From contig NZ_AUJI01000044.1 of the NCBI RefSeq assembly GCF_000424145.1, positions 1 through 41,163 of the forward strand: a DNA stretch of 41,163 bases, read 5' to 3'. Source of the stretch: Butyrivibrio sp. AC2005 (GTDB lineage Bacteria > Bacillota > Clostridia > Lachnospirales > Lachnospiraceae). Shown piece after piece: positions 7,002-16,940 of the stretch; the stretch's first letter is position 1, and each line of letters opens with the position of its first letter. The translations under genes were made by a program, and so were the position numbers. A model generated the notes under the pieces. It saw only the letters and a program-made list of their open reading frames with translations. It did no database searches and had not been told where the DNA came from.

Positions 7002-7781
7002 TTACCACTTAAATACTGCAAGTCTGTTGTTGATGTTCTTGCCAACGATAGCAAAGAGCTTTCCGCGTATTGAGTACTTCTTCATTTCCTCATTATAACT
7101 CGTCTCAGACACAAGGCTCATCCTTGGTTCAAGGTCAAGATATTCGCGTCCTGACTTTGTTCCCCACCCGAAAGTTGCATTGGTATGCTTCACAGCATCG
7201 TGATGGCTACCATTCTTTTCAAGGAACGGTGAATGAAGCTCTGCAAGGAGGTATCCGTGTTCAAAGCTGTCGCAGAGCATATTGATGCATGTCTTCACCT
7301 GATCCTTGGAGAAATACTCTAGAACACCTTCCATCACAACGATGGTCATATCATGCTTAGGAAGTCGCCTTGTCCATTCTCCGTCAAGTGCACTGCCATC
7401 AAGCATTGTGCATCTGTCCCTGTCAGAGTACACCTTACGCCTCTTCTCTATCTGATCCGGAAGATCCACATCAAACCATGTGATCCTGCCATTGTCCACC
7501 TGGGAAAACTTGTCATCAAAACCGCATCCAAGATTAATGCAGAGTGCATCCGGATACTGAGCGATAAGCCGTTTCAACTCATTTCTGTAAAGTATTGTCC
7601 TGGCAACTACGCCCTCATGAGATAAAAAGGGATCGTATTTACTAACATCAACACCAAGCGTATCAATGATCTCCTTTGCCTTAAGATCAATTATCCTGGC
7701 ATTAGATCTTGCTGTCTCACTTGCCTTTATTGCAAGCGGAATAAGCGCTGTTTCCTGTACATCACCAAAAGTCAGTTCCAT
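7002..7781 (-). CDS. LCM-family class I SAM-dependent methyltransferase
   Basis: A 259-residue protein of the leucine-carboxyl-methyltransferase-like family. It has an N-terminal ARSNARIIDLKA segment, SAM motif I CINLGCGFDDKF (around residue 95), the acidic motif WFDVDLP after it, and VVMEGVLEYFS further on. In bacteria this family methylates carboxyl or hydroxyl groups of small molecules, often in natural product or polyketide-like pathways. AGAGGAGG lies before the ATG. A perfect GTTAGC-N4-GCTAAC palindrome stands 22 bases upstream, so the promoter is probably under that regulator. It heads the run leading to the ICMT and methyltransferase remnants and the hydrolase. Confidence 0.85.
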   Translation of the reverse strand: MELTFGDVQETALIPLAIKASETARSNARIIDLKAKEIIDTLGVDVSKYDPFLSHEGVVARTILYRNELKRLIAQYPDALCINLGCGFDDKFSQVDNGRITWFDVDLPDQIEKRRKVYSDRDRCTMLDGSALDGEWTRRLPKHDMTIVVMEGVLEYFSKDQVKTCINMLCDSFEHGYLLAELHSPFLEKNGSHHDAVKHTNATFGWGTKSGREYLDLEPRMSLVSETSYNEEMKKYSIRGKLFAIVGKNINNRLAVFKW

Positions 7782-7803
7782 AGTTAAATCCTCCTCTCAT
7801 AAT

Positions 7804-7819
7804 GTTAGCCATTGCTAAC
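7804..7819. promoter_or_regulatory. Perfect palindromic operator-like site (GTTAGC-CATT-GCTAAC)
   Basis: Perfect 6-4-6 palindrome 22 bases upstream of the LCM methyltransferase start codon, where a bound repressor would block RNA polymerase. One of the two perfect copies in the window. Confidence 0.7.
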
Positions 7820-7869
7820 CCTAAATCATAACACTCTCTTTTTCTACTGTCTATAGCACGTGTTCCCCT

Positions 7870-8484
7870 TTATTTCTTCAGCCTCAAGTAAAAATCACAC
7901 TTATCAGCGCCTCTGCCCAAAGTCCCTGTCCTGATGAATTCAAGTCCCGGAAGATTACCATATACTCTGTCATCATTTCCGCAGAATATCTTTGTGAGCT
8001 CAGGACATCCCAGCTCCGTAAAATATCTCCTGTATGGGCATTCCGTTACATCCATCCTGTACTCGCCCTTTTTATTGGGATAAAAAACATTTTGAAAACC
8101 GCAGGAAGGTCCAAATATCTTTTTGGTCAAGGGATCCCACATTTTTACGAATAGGCCCCTCATTACCGGAACTCTCATTAGTCTTGCCAGTTTAGTCTGA
8201 ATACCAGCGCAGCCAGTAATAGCGGCGTCCTCGATTACCTTATAAGCTGCATCCGCGCCTATTACTGGCTTTATTGTCAAATAGATGGCTGAGGAAGGAA
8301 AGATTCTGCTATCGGTATGGGTATGCACTCCCTTGGGCAATGACTCGTACTTTTCAAGAAACTCCGAAAGCTTAATAGTGGCATCCGTCCAGAGCTTATC
8401 ACTTTGGTCCATGGTGAAAACTTTATCCATCTCCGCCTTTATGAAGCCTTTCTTTTGCATTATCTCCTCTGCTCTACCTGACAT
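7870..8484 (-). CDS. L-2-amino-thiazoline-4-carboxylic acid hydrolase-family protein
   Basis: A 204-residue protein matching the ATC-hydrolase family by its C-terminus, GLEFIRTGTLGRGADKCDF, and by the conserved Cys-rich segment MDVTECPYRRYFTELGCPELTKIFC. The name comes from an enzyme of cysteine formation from ATC in Pseudomonas; most clostridial members have no proven reaction. No signal peptide. The start at 8484 has GAGAGGAAATGGAAG before it. It is the first gene after a palindromic site at 8559-8574. A second, deleted copy of the same family lies at 9294-9636. Confidence 0.75.
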   Translation of the reverse strand: MSGRAEEIMQKKGFIKAEMDKVFTMDQSDKLWTDATIKLSEFLEKYESLPKGVHTHTDSRIFPSSAIYLTIKPVIGADAAYKVIEDAAITGCAGIQTKLARLMRVPVMRGLFVKMWDPLTKKIFGPSCGFQNVFYPNKKGEYRMDVTECPYRRYFTELGCPELTKIFCGNDDRVYGNLPGLEFIRTGTLGRGADKCDFYLRLKK

Positions 8485-8558
8485 CTTCCATTTCCTCTCT
8501 CAATTAAAATGCCTTATCACTGATTCATTCTTATTCATACTTCATGATAACACTTATT

Positions 8559-8574
8559 GTTAGTTATTGCTAAC
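8559..8574. promoter_or_regulatory. Palindromic operator-like site (GTTAGT-TATT-GCTAAC)
   Basis: 6-4-6 palindrome with one mismatch, 74 bases upstream of the ATC-hydrolase-family gene, in the short gap behind the ABC chimera. Confidence 0.6.
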
Positions 8575-8595
8575 TTTTCTCAAAAAGCCCCAATG

Positions 8596-9144
8596 CTATG
8601 ACAGCCTGTAAATTTCATCACAGCAACAATCAATAAACTCTTCATCGTGGCTTACTACAATGACTATCTTTCCTTTATCTCTCAGCTTTTTTAAAAAATC
8701 CGCACATAATAGCATATTTTTATAGTCAAGGCCGCTTGTAGGCTCATCGAAAAGAAGAATCTCCTTATCCATCATAAGGCTTACAGCTATGGCAATCCTG
8801 CCATCCGTAACAGGATAAAAGCCTGCCAGAAGCTGCGCTATTGTGGATTTTCCACTACCTGATGGCCCAACCAGTGCTGTAACTGTTCCGGGTGGTATTT
8901 CCAGATTTATATCATGTAAAACCTGTCCATCCTCTTTTTTATATGTAAAATTAACATGTTCAAACGAAATTCCTGTCTGCTTTATGTCATTTGCAATACT
9001 ATTTATATGCTTCTCTTTGTATGCCGAACCAGCATTCAGTAATTCAGCTATGGCAGATACTCCCTCAAGCTCCTTTTGCCTTTTTAATATCTCTATCTTT
9101 TCTTCGGCAGTCATATAGTCCTTGTATTCATGAACCAATATCAC
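8596..9144 (-). pseudogene. Chimera of an ABC exporter and an ECF-type ATPase, core of the ATPase deleted
   Basis: The 182-codon frame starts at a GTG with no clear ribosome site and is open further upstream. Residues about 50-115 are the beginning of an exporter-type nucleotide-binding domain (ISFEHVNFTY, Walker A GPSGSGKST). At 'DGRIAIA' it switches to the end of an ECF/MptE-type ATPase: Walker B ILLFDEPTSGLD, H-loop VVSHDEEF, tail CCCDEIYRLS. The Q-loop and LSGGQ signature, about 70-80 residues, are missing, so ATP hydrolysis is not possible. The switch falls where both parents would read R-I/L-A-I-A, fitting recombination at short homology. The first 30 residues are unrecognised. Confidence 0.75.
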
Positions 9145-9207
9145 TTGAGGATCTTTATCAGCTACTTCCTTACGCGCGAGTGCGCATCCATAGCGGAGCG
9201 TTTTTTA

Positions 9208-9241
9208 TATATTAGGAAATCCGGAGGAATTTCCTAATATA
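9208..9241. repeat. 13-bp inverted repeat, possible mobile-element remnant
   Basis: Arms TATATTAGGAAAT and ATTTCCTAATATA around an 8-base centre, perfect over 13 bp. No poly-T tail follows on either strand, so it is not an obvious terminator. It lies just upstream of the ABC chimera, in DNA without genes, and may mark a deletion or insertion end. Confidence 0.5.
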
Positions 9242-9243
9242 CT

Positions 9244-9283
9244 AAAAATCCGGATGCTAACCACCAATAATGATAGCATCCGG
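9244..9283 (-). terminator. Rho-independent terminator after the enolase/ATC-hydrolase remnant unit
   Basis: Ten-bp perfect stem CCGGATGCTA / TAGCATCCGG (9250-9259 and 9274-9283), 14-base loop, followed on the minus strand by ATTTTTAG. It ends the minus-strand operon that begins near 14258. Confidence 0.8.
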
Positions 9284-9293
9284 TCTTATCTTA

Positions 9294-9635
9294 TTAGAAA
9301 ATTGTAAATTTGAAATCACATAGATCATCACCACGACCTATCGTTTTCTTGCGCCCCCACTTAAGGTTATCTGAGATGTTTCCAAATGAAACATCATCTG
9401 AATCGCAAAATACGGTTACAATTTCAGAATTTCTTCATTGCTTCATACACTGCAATTGCAGGCAAAATATACTCAAAGCATTCCTCTTTCAGAACCGGAT
9501 TATCATCTTTATGTTCTTCCTTAAGTTCAGCAAGTCTGATTTCAACACTTTTTATAAACCTGGCTTTTTCCGGGAAGTTATCTTCCAGAATTAACTTCAA
9601 CTCGGAAAAATGCGGATTTTTGTACAGTTCTTCCA

Positions 9636-9636
<1 letters not shown>
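9294..9636 (-). pseudogene. ATC hydrolase-family gene with internal deletion and frameshift
   Basis: The ATG at 9636 shares its A with the enolase TAA stop. The first frame gives 70 residues ending CFEYILPAIAVYEAMKKF and stops at 9424. Directly after, in another frame, reads a family C-terminus: VTVFCDSDDVSFGNISDNL, then GRKKTIGRGDDLCDFKF, stop at 9294-9296. This matches the C-terminal pattern of the intact paralogue at 7870-8484 (TLGRGADKCDF). Together the halves give about 112 residues against about 200 in the family, so roughly 90 central residues were lost and the ends joined out of frame. Confidence 0.75.
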
Positions 9637-10940
<1,304 letters not shown>

Positions 10941-13262
10941 TTACTCCACGTTTTTAAGCGCTTCGTTCATTGGAATGCGCCCTATTTTCCTATATTCCAA
11001 TACAGCAACAATCACATAGGTTAGTATTCCCAGCAGGAACATCTTCACATAAGCTGACGGATCAAGCCATATAATCATCCAACCACTCATCATCTTTTTT
11101 AGCATAACCCTGAATATTCCCACCATTACATAGGACAAAATCGGGTATGAAATCAATAACGAAAATACTACCACAGTGGCTGTAGGTATTATGTACAGAG
11201 CAGCAACTTCTTTTCTTGAATATCCCAGAATCTTTGCCATGGAGATTGACTGCACATTCCTCTCTATGATCAGCTTCGACAAAAGATATATGAGCACAAT
11301 GAACATGATTACGGAAAAAGCATCTACCATATACATGATGCTCCCCATTGAAATCATAAGCTGTCTCGATACTCTGGTAAGCGACTCTTCGTCAACAGTT
11401 GTACCAATATACTTACTATCAATATCCGTTATCTCCGTTTCTGAAAAGAATCCGGAAAAGAACTCCTCATCCATCCCCATCACATCATTTAAATGCTTCT
11501 GGCTCATAAATACTGCGATTCCACCATCATAATCATAGGTTCCCGTAACCTTGAAACCATAATATTTATCTTCGTAAGGTTCCTTAAGAGTTATTACATC
11601 ACCCTTTTTCAGCCCGAATTTATCTGCATATAGCGAAGACACCAAAACAGTTTTGTCATCAAAATCGGCATGAATATATTTGCTGTCTTTTTTTACTCCG
11701 TATAAGGTTATATCCTCAATCCTGGTTCCATCCTGTCCTATGGACTTAAGGCTGCACGCTGAAAATTTCTCCGCCGTTCTGTTATTTGTGTTTATCTTGT
11801 GCTTTAAGGTAGTATATGTAAATGCTGCTGAAAGCTCATCCTTCGTATCTATAGCTCCGGCTGGAATCTGTAGCAGATATATATGCTTCGCAAGCATGGT
11901 CTCTGTTACTATCCCCTGATAATGCACAAGAAGCGGGGGAAGCATCATTCCGAAAAATAGAAGCATGTTTGCAAACAATAGTCCGATAAACAGGATGATA
12001 TAGCTGCTCTTATTCTGAATCAGTATTCGGATTCGGAAACGGTCAAAAAATCTTATGTGTTTATTTAAAGCAACGGCTGATTTTTGCTTTTTCCCGGACA
12101 AATCACGCTTTATCAGCTTAAGTGGACTTAGTGCCAGCTTTTTTTTCAGAATAAAATAGGTTATTACAAGCATTATGACCATAGGAATTATGGTTGTTTT
12201 TATAAAAGCTTCAGCACTCCATACCGTGACATAAGTCGGGAGTGAGTAGCTTCCATAGTACATTTCCACACAAATATCCTTGAAAAAGGTATATCCCATG
12301 ATATTGCCGAAAATAGCTGCAATAATGGTAACAATAAGCGGCATGGCCATATAGTGCCTTATAAGCTCATTTATCGTATATCCTGATGCCCGAAGAGTGC
12401 CTATAACAGTGGCTTCTTTATGTATGGTGTTGTTTATCGTCACTCCGAAAACAAAAGCCACAATGATGATAATGATATACAGGAGGACCTCTACCATGGC
12501 CTTGTCACTCCCAAGATCTTCACCGGTAAAAGTAATAGATTGGTTTAAATATCCGGGAATGAAATTCTCAAGTGTAACCTTCCTTGCAATGGATTCCATA
12601 AGTTCATCGGATACTTCCTTCTCAGCTTCTTCGCCGACAGGCTTCTTATCATATAGCCACGCATAATTATAGTGGAGCTCGTTTTCATCATACTCATCAA
12701 ACTGTTCTCTCGCTACAACCGCAACTCCAAACGCAGATGAGTCGAACATCATATCATTATTGCTGTAAAAAAGCGCGCTGTAGTCAGATAATGCCACAAG
12801 TCCGACTATCTTATATTCTTTTTCACCGGAAACAAGTGTATTTCCTACACTCAGGTTATTATTGTCTGCATACATTCTGTCTATGGCTATTTCCAAAGAC
12901 TTTTGCGGAAGACTCCCTTCCATTACGCAGACCTTGTCAATCTCCTCTCTGTTGGCAAATATCCTTAGCTTCGTGTTGTTATCGAATTCTTTCTCCACAT
13001 AGAAATTCTCGAATACTCTTACTCCTTTTTTCTCTATTGACTCCTTCTTACCGGGCGTAAGTTTATCTTCAGTCCTAAAGTTCCCATCCTCTATATTGTA
13101 TTTTTCAAAGCTCTCATTATAAGCCTTGATCATGCTCTCTCCGGCAACCAAAAAGCCTGATACAAAGCCTATGGAAAGTACAAGCAAAATAAAAATAACT
13201 ATGTATTTTCCCATATCACCTGTCAGTTCCTTCAGGAGCCTCTTATTTAACGGATTTCTCAT
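10941..13262 (-). CDS. FtsX-like ABC transporter permease (MacB/LolE type, large)
   Basis: A 773-residue membrane protein: N-terminal helix (YIVIFILLVLSIGFVSGFLV), a large extracytoplasmic domain, three helices around residues 265-385, a second extracytoplasmic domain and a C-terminal FtsX-type block of helices ending in YRKIGRIPMNEALKN. This ten-segment, two-block architecture is usual for Gram-positive FtsX-like permeases working with a separate MacB/LolD-type ATPase, often in antimicrobial peptide resistance or lipoprotein/peptide extrusion. The ATPase lies 11 bases upstream in the operon. The stop codon directly abuts the start-less enolase frame. Confidence 0.85.
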   Translation of the reverse strand: MRNPLNKRLLKELTGDMGKYIVIFILLVLSIGFVSGFLVAGESMIKAYNESFEKYNIEDGNFRTEDKLTPGKKESIEKKGVRVFENFYVEKEFDNNTKLRIFANREEIDKVCVMEGSLPQKSLEIAIDRMYADNNNLSVGNTLVSGEKEYKIVGLVALSDYSALFYSNNDMMFDSSAFGVAVVAREQFDEYDENELHYNYAWLYDKKPVGEEAEKEVSDELMESIARKVTLENFIPGYLNQSITFTGEDLGSDKAMVEVLLYIIIIIVAFVFGVTINNTIHKEATVIGTLRASGYTINELIRHYMAMPLIVTIIAAIFGNIMGYTFFKDICVEMYYGSYSLPTYVTVWSAEAFIKTTIIPMVIMLVITYFILKKKLALSPLKLIKRDLSGKKQKSAVALNKHIRFFDRFRIRILIQNKSSYIILFIGLLFANMLLFFGMMLPPLLVHYQGIVTETMLAKHIYLLQIPAGAIDTKDELSAAFTYTTLKHKINTNNRTAEKFSACSLKSIGQDGTRIEDITLYGVKKDSKYIHADFDDKTVLVSSLYADKFGLKKGDVITLKEPYEDKYYGFKVTGTYDYDGGIAVFMSQKHLNDVMGMDEEFFSGFFSETEITDIDSKYIGTTVDEESLTRVSRQLMISMGSIMYMVDAFSVIMFIVLIYLLSKLIIERNVQSISMAKILGYSRKEVAALYIIPTATVVVFSLLISYPILSYVMVGIFRVMLKKMMSGWMIIWLDPSAYVKMFLLGILTYVIVAVLEYRKIGRIPMNEALKNVE

Positions 13263-13273
13263 ATCCTGCTCCT

Positions 13274-13972
13274 TTACCAGTCAAGTTCTGCAGCTGTTTG
13301 CTTTACTTCATTTCTATAACTCTTTCTGATCACTCCATCCCTTAGCTTTACAACAAAATCGGCCATATTCTTTATGGCGTCGTTATGAGTGACCATGATT
13401 ACTGTATTGCCATATTTCTGATTGACCTCCTCTATAAGAGCGAGTATTTCCTTTGAAGTATTGTAATCCAGCGCTCCTGTCGGTTCATCACATAACAAAA
13501 TGTCAGGATTTTTTACTATGGCTCTGCCTATAGCGCATCTCTGCTGCTGTCCACCCGATAGCTGGCTTGGCAGTTTGTTCTGATGTTCCTTAAGCCCCAA
13601 AACTTCTATAATTTCATCAATATTAAGAGGTTTCCTGGACAGATACGCTCCGACCTCAATATTTTCTCTGACTGTAAGATTCGGAATGAGATTATACATC
13701 TGAAAAATATATCCCAGATGCTCCCTTCTGTAGGCAGTAAGCGCCTTTTCATCCATATCTGACATGCTTTTTTCTCTGATTATTATTTTGCCTGAATCGG
13801 CATTATCGATTCCCCCTATTATGTTAAGGAGGGTAGACTTTCCTGAACCTGACGGTCCAAGGAGAACAACAAATTCGCCTTTCTCTATTCCAAGACTAAT
13901 ATCCTTTAAGACCTCTATACGGCTACCACCCTCACCGTACGACTTTTTGATATTCTGTAATTCCAACTGCAT
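13274..13972 (-). CDS. ABC transporter ATP-binding protein (MacB/LolD family)
   Basis: A 232-residue ATPase with Walker A GPSGSGKST (residues about 39-47), Q-loop YIFQMYNL, signature LSGGQQQR, Walker B ILLCDEPTGALD and H-loop VTHN. The 'PTGALD' form is typical of the MacB/LolD/FtsE branch. It energises the FtsX-like permease encoded 11 bases downstream. AAAGGGGAG stands before the ATG at 13972, only 34 bases after the end of the short Fur gene, so the three are one operon. Confidence 0.92.
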   Translation of the reverse strand: MQLELQNIKKSYGEGGSRIEVLKDISLGIEKGEFVVLLGPSGSGKSTLLNIIGGIDNADSGKIIIREKSMSDMDEKALTAYRREHLGYIFQMYNLIPNLTVRENIEVGAYLSRKPLNIDEIIEVLGLKEHQNKLPSQLSGGQQQRCAIGRAIVKNPDILLCDEPTGALDYNTSKEILALIEEVNQKYGNTVIMVTHNDAIKNMADFVVKLRDGVIRKSYRNEVKQTAAELDW

Positions 13973-14006
13973 TTTTTCAACTCCCCTTTATGATCAAGCC
14001 CCGGCT

Positions 14007-14240
14007 TTATGTGAGCTTAATCATATCAATTCTCTCAACTACGCCTATGTCTTCCAGCGCTTTTATCATACGATATACGGTAGCGGTACCTATGGATTTA
14101 TCCCTGTTTCTGACAATACAGCATATATCCTTGCATGAAGCCCCATCATTCTCCGCAATAACATTCGCTACTACCATTCTTTGCTTGGTTATCCTCATAC
14201 CGCTATCTCTTAATGCAGTAATTATCTGTTCATTACTCAT
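14007..14240 (-). CDS. Fur-family regulator, DNA-binding domain only (short or truncated)
   Basis: From the ATG at 14240 (GGCGGAGAC ribosome site; an in-frame start at 14258 is less likely) the gene encodes 77 residues: the winged helix of Fur proteins with the signature RITKQRMVVANVI and GTATVYRMIKALEDIGVVERI. Normal Fur, Zur and PerR proteins have about 130-150 residues, the second half forming the dimerisation and metal-binding domain with His and Cys ligands. Here the protein stops just after the wing, so that half is missing. It heads the operon with the ABC ATPase and permease, and a perfect GTTAGC-N4-GCTAAC site lies 48 bases upstream. Either a decayed gene or a minimal repressor without its metal sensor. 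Confidence 0.8.
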   Translation of the reverse strand: MSNEQIITALRDSGMRITKQRMVVANVIAENDGASCKDICCIVRNRDKSIGTATVYRMIKALEDIGVVERIDMIKLT

Positions 14241-14288
14241 AGTTTTGTCTCCGCCCATAGTAGTGTATTATTGTGCTTTGCATGAATT

Positions 14289-14304
14289 GTTAGCATTCGC
14301 TAAC
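14289..14304. promoter_or_regulatory. Perfect palindromic operator-like site (GTTAGC-ATTC-GCTAAC)
   Basis: Perfect 6-4-6 palindrome 48 bases upstream of the Fur-like gene, in the position of its promoter. Confidence 0.7.
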
Positions 14305-14311
14305 CCATATC

Positions 14312-14346
14312 TAAAAAATAAAAGCCCTCAATTAATGGGTTTTTTA
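14312..14346 (-). terminator. Weak bidirectional hairpin with T/A tracts
   Basis: AAAAGCCC and GGGTTTTTT arms around a 9-base loop; minus-strand tail ATTTTTTAG. It could end transcripts from the GGDEF gene about 140 bases upstream on the minus strand. The stem has only three G-C pairs. Confidence 0.4.
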
Positions 14347-14396
14347 GCACTCAAATATAAGCCCTATGCCATATACGTTAGCGCAGCGCAACGAAT

Positions 14397-14412
14397 ATTA
14401 GCAATTGCTAAC
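14397..14412. promoter_or_regulatory. Palindromic operator-like site (ATTAGC-AATT-GCTAAC), with a degraded copy at 14377-14392
   Basis: 6-4-6 palindrome differing only at the outermost base. A half-matching copy (GTTAGC-GCAG-CGCAAC) begins 20 bases before it. Nearby is TTCTTA-T-TAAGAA (around 14430-14442). The region between the GGDEF and Fur genes thus carries several symmetric sites. Confidence 0.55.
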
Positions 14413-14481
14413 ATTTATACATAGGATATTCTTATTAAGAATAATTGTCAATATCTCTGACCATTTTGGGGAAACTTTTTA

Positions 14482-15558
14482 TCAACGATTTCTTTGCTCT
14501 TTGTTTATATACATTTCCTGATCTGCTTTATTCAAGACAACTGCCGCTATATCCCCATTTTCTCTTTCACCTATTCCATATGCGAAATTTATGGGAAAAT
14601 CCCCATATTTGACATAACACCGCCCTTCATCAAGAAGCTTCTGAGCTATTTTCGCTAATTCTTTTCCTGAATCCCTGGAAATAATACAAAACTCGTCCCC
14701 ACCTATTCTGTAAAGCTTTCCATAGCCTTCAAAAGCCTCAGCCAGAGTCCGTGCCGTCGCATATATATATTTGTCTCCCATTTCATGTCCCATGGTATCG
14801 TTATAATGCTTCAATTCATTCATATCTATCATCATAATAGATTTATAGTTATCCTTTATATGAGCGATATATTTTTCATAAGCATTTCTGTTGGGAAGTC
14901 CCGTTATTACGTCCTTTTTGTTGTATAATTCAGCAACAGCCAGATACATAAGCAGATATGAAATGCCATACGCTACCCATAGTGTCTTTAGATCATAGTT
15001 TACCCATGATGCAATAAGTCCGATAAACATCGTAAGACCTACAAATGCGCCCAGGAAAATGTCTTCATAATCAGAGGACATCGCCATTACCATGTCTACC
15101 AGCATAATAATGAATGCTACAAAGCATAAAATGTGCATTATAATAGCCAGAGGTTCAAAATACATTACTTTGTCCTCATGTCTGAAAAGTATGGGAATAA
15201 AAATATTGACAATATCTATTACTGCAATAATCAGAATGACTAAAAGGCCGATATAATGCCTTACTCTCTTTCTCCTGTGGGTATATATGGTAAAAAATGT
15301 GCTTAGCCCAAGAGGAATCATAAGATAAACAATGCAAGTTATAAAATTGAGTATAAAATCTGTGTGTGAGGAATCAGGCCATTTATAGACAACAACATAC
15401 CAAGACATGTCAAAGACATACAAAATGGCCAGTGCAGCGCCGGAAAAGAGCATGCCAAGCTTAACATCCCTTTTCATATGGACGTTATAATGAGCCAGAA
15501 CAGCAACATAAATAACAATTGCTATTCCTATAATATCAGAAAATTCCACCCATTCCAT
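14482..15558 (-). CDS. Membrane-bound GGDEF-domain protein (putative diguanylate cyclase)
   Basis: A 358-residue protein. Residues 1 to about 215 hold seven or so membrane helices; residues about 220-355 are a GGDEF domain starting at DVITGLPNRNAYEKY with the active-site loop RIGGDEF at about residues 284-290. It should make cyclic di-GMP from two GTP. The position of the inhibitory I-site (RxxD just before the active loop) reads E-G-Y-G, so product inhibition through it is absent. Its start lies 27 bases after the end of the phosphatase gene on the same strand, suggesting an operon. The N-terminal helices probably sense a membrane or small-molecule signal. Confidence 0.88.
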   Translation of the reverse strand: MEWVEFSDIIGIAIVIYVAVLAHYNVHMKRDVKLGMLFSGAALAILYVFDMSWYVVVYKWPDSSHTDFILNFITCIVYLMIPLGLSTFFTIYTHRRKRVRHYIGLLVILIIAVIDIVNIFIPILFRHEDKVMYFEPLAIIMHILCFVAFIIMLVDMVMAMSSDYEDIFLGAFVGLTMFIGLIASWVNYDLKTLWVAYGISYLLMYLAVAELYNKKDVITGLPNRNAYEKYIAHIKDNYKSIMMIDMNELKHYNDTMGHEMGDKYIYATARTLAEAFEGYGKLYRIGGDEFCIISRDSGKELAKIAQKLLDEGRCYVKYGDFPINFAYGIGERENGDIAAVVLNKADQEMYINKEQRNR

Positions 15559-15585
15559 GCCATGCCCTCATAAAACAGCAATCAG

Positions 15586-16779
15586 TTATTGGTCAGATCT
15601 GCTTTCACTAAGGTTATTTCTAAGATTCTCTATATCCTCATCGCTAAGGCCAATCTCCTTAAAAAACTCTTCCGCCTCTTTAGAAAGGTCAGCCGTCTTA
15701 AGATCATCTACGTTAAACATAGTCTGCAGAATAGCTACAATGTTTTTTTGTGCAATATCATCGTATCTCTTGTCTCCGGGTTTTATTCCGTAATAATTGT
15801 AATAGGTGACCATGTAATCGCTTACAATTTCATCATAGGTTGCTCCCATAAAGCATTCAAGAAGTGCAGAAGCTACTCCTGCGCGATTCTTTCCCTCTTT
15901 ACAGTGAACGGCATAAGGACCTTTATTATTTGCAAAAAATACAAGCCCTTCAGCCATCTTCTTTCTGAATTCATCTGTATTAAAGGCAAGTCCCATATCA
16001 AGAGCTACAAAATTCGTCGTTGAATAATAGGTTTTAGCATATCCTTTAAATGATTTAGCCTTTTTCATGCTGTCAGCAAGATTCATTATTGTCACAACGC
16101 CCGCCTTCTCAATGGCCGCATCTGCATAGGTGCTGCGCTTATGCTTTGGATTTATAGGTGATGATGTTCTGTATAGAATATTTTTGCCCATTCCGGTTGT
16201 AGCAATCACCCTGAAGTTGGCAAACTCTTCATCACTAAGCTGAGGATAGTCAGAACGCTCATCTGTATATTTGAGCGCATCAGCAATCTCCTCCTGATAC
16301 TCCTTATAATATCCCTGCTTTTCCTTAAGGGTTATGGTAAATTCAACCGGTCCTTCTATTCCCTTTTTATATGTCCATTCAAAAGAACCGTCGTCATGGG
16401 ATGTTATGTCCGCTATATAGGTTGATGCAAAATCATCCATATTGATTGCCAGTTCCGCTGCATCTTTCTTAATGTGAAGCAATAATTCTCCCTGAGCAAC
16501 CTCACCAAAATCGCGTACTACGGGCATCTGCAATTTTTGATCAAGAAAACTGACCTCTACCAAATCGCCATATTCTATTCCGGCGTTGTTTAAATCACTC
16601 TCTGAGACGATTTTATCTGTCATAAGTGTGAGATTGCCGTACTGTGATATATTCTCAAGATCGGAATATGCAACAAATGCCTTTGCGTCCTCTGCATTAG
16701 CGAATAACTGTCCTCTTAGACCGGCACATAATATCAGCGCTGTTACAATAGACAACACTATCCACTTCTTTTTTCCCAT
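15586..16779 (-). CDS. Secreted or membrane-anchored tyrosine phosphatase-like protein
   Basis: A 397-residue protein with an N-terminal signal peptide or anchor (KKKWIVLSIVTALILCAGLRG). After a domain of about 170 residues comes a tyrosine/dual-specificity phosphatase module: NILYRTSSPINPKH, a DMGLAF segment, and the active-site loop HCKEGKNRAG (Cys293, Arg299), which fits HCx5R. It would use a cysteinyl-phosphate intermediate, outside the membrane. Targets could be phosphotyrosine, phosphoinositides or phytate-like compounds; sequence does not decide. GAGGTAAAAAG lies before the ATG. It is followed closely by the GGDEF gene. Confidence 0.85.
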   Translation of the reverse strand: MGKKKWIVLSIVTALILCAGLRGQLFANAEDAKAFVAYSDLENISQYGNLTLMTDKIVSESDLNNAGIEYGDLVEVSFLDQKLQMPVVRDFGEVAQGELLLHIKKDAAELAINMDDFASTYIADITSHDDGSFEWTYKKGIEGPVEFTITLKEKQGYYKEYQEEIADALKYTDERSDYPQLSDEEFANFRVIATTGMGKNILYRTSSPINPKHKRSTYADAAIEKAGVVTIMNLADSMKKAKSFKGYAKTYYSTTNFVALDMGLAFNTDEFRKKMAEGLVFFANNKGPYAVHCKEGKNRAGVASALLECFMGATYDEIVSDYMVTYYNYYGIKPGDKRYDDIAQKNIVAILQTMFNVDDLKTADLSKEAEEFFKEIGLSDEDIENLRNNLSESRSDQ

Positions 16780-16940
16780 AATCTTTTTACCTCAGCTTCT
16801 TTACACGTACATAATGACCAATTTTAATGTTATACTTACATACTAATTTTAAGTCACAAGAGAAAACTCATTATAAAATATGTCTTAACAATCCATAAAT
16901 AATCAGTATTTTCGCACTTTCTATCACAATTTGGGTAACA

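Noticed and set aside
9208..9241. 13-bp inverted repeat as a terminator
   Set aside because: Neither strand has a T tract after the stem; the true terminator of the operon is the adjoining hairpin at 9250-9283.
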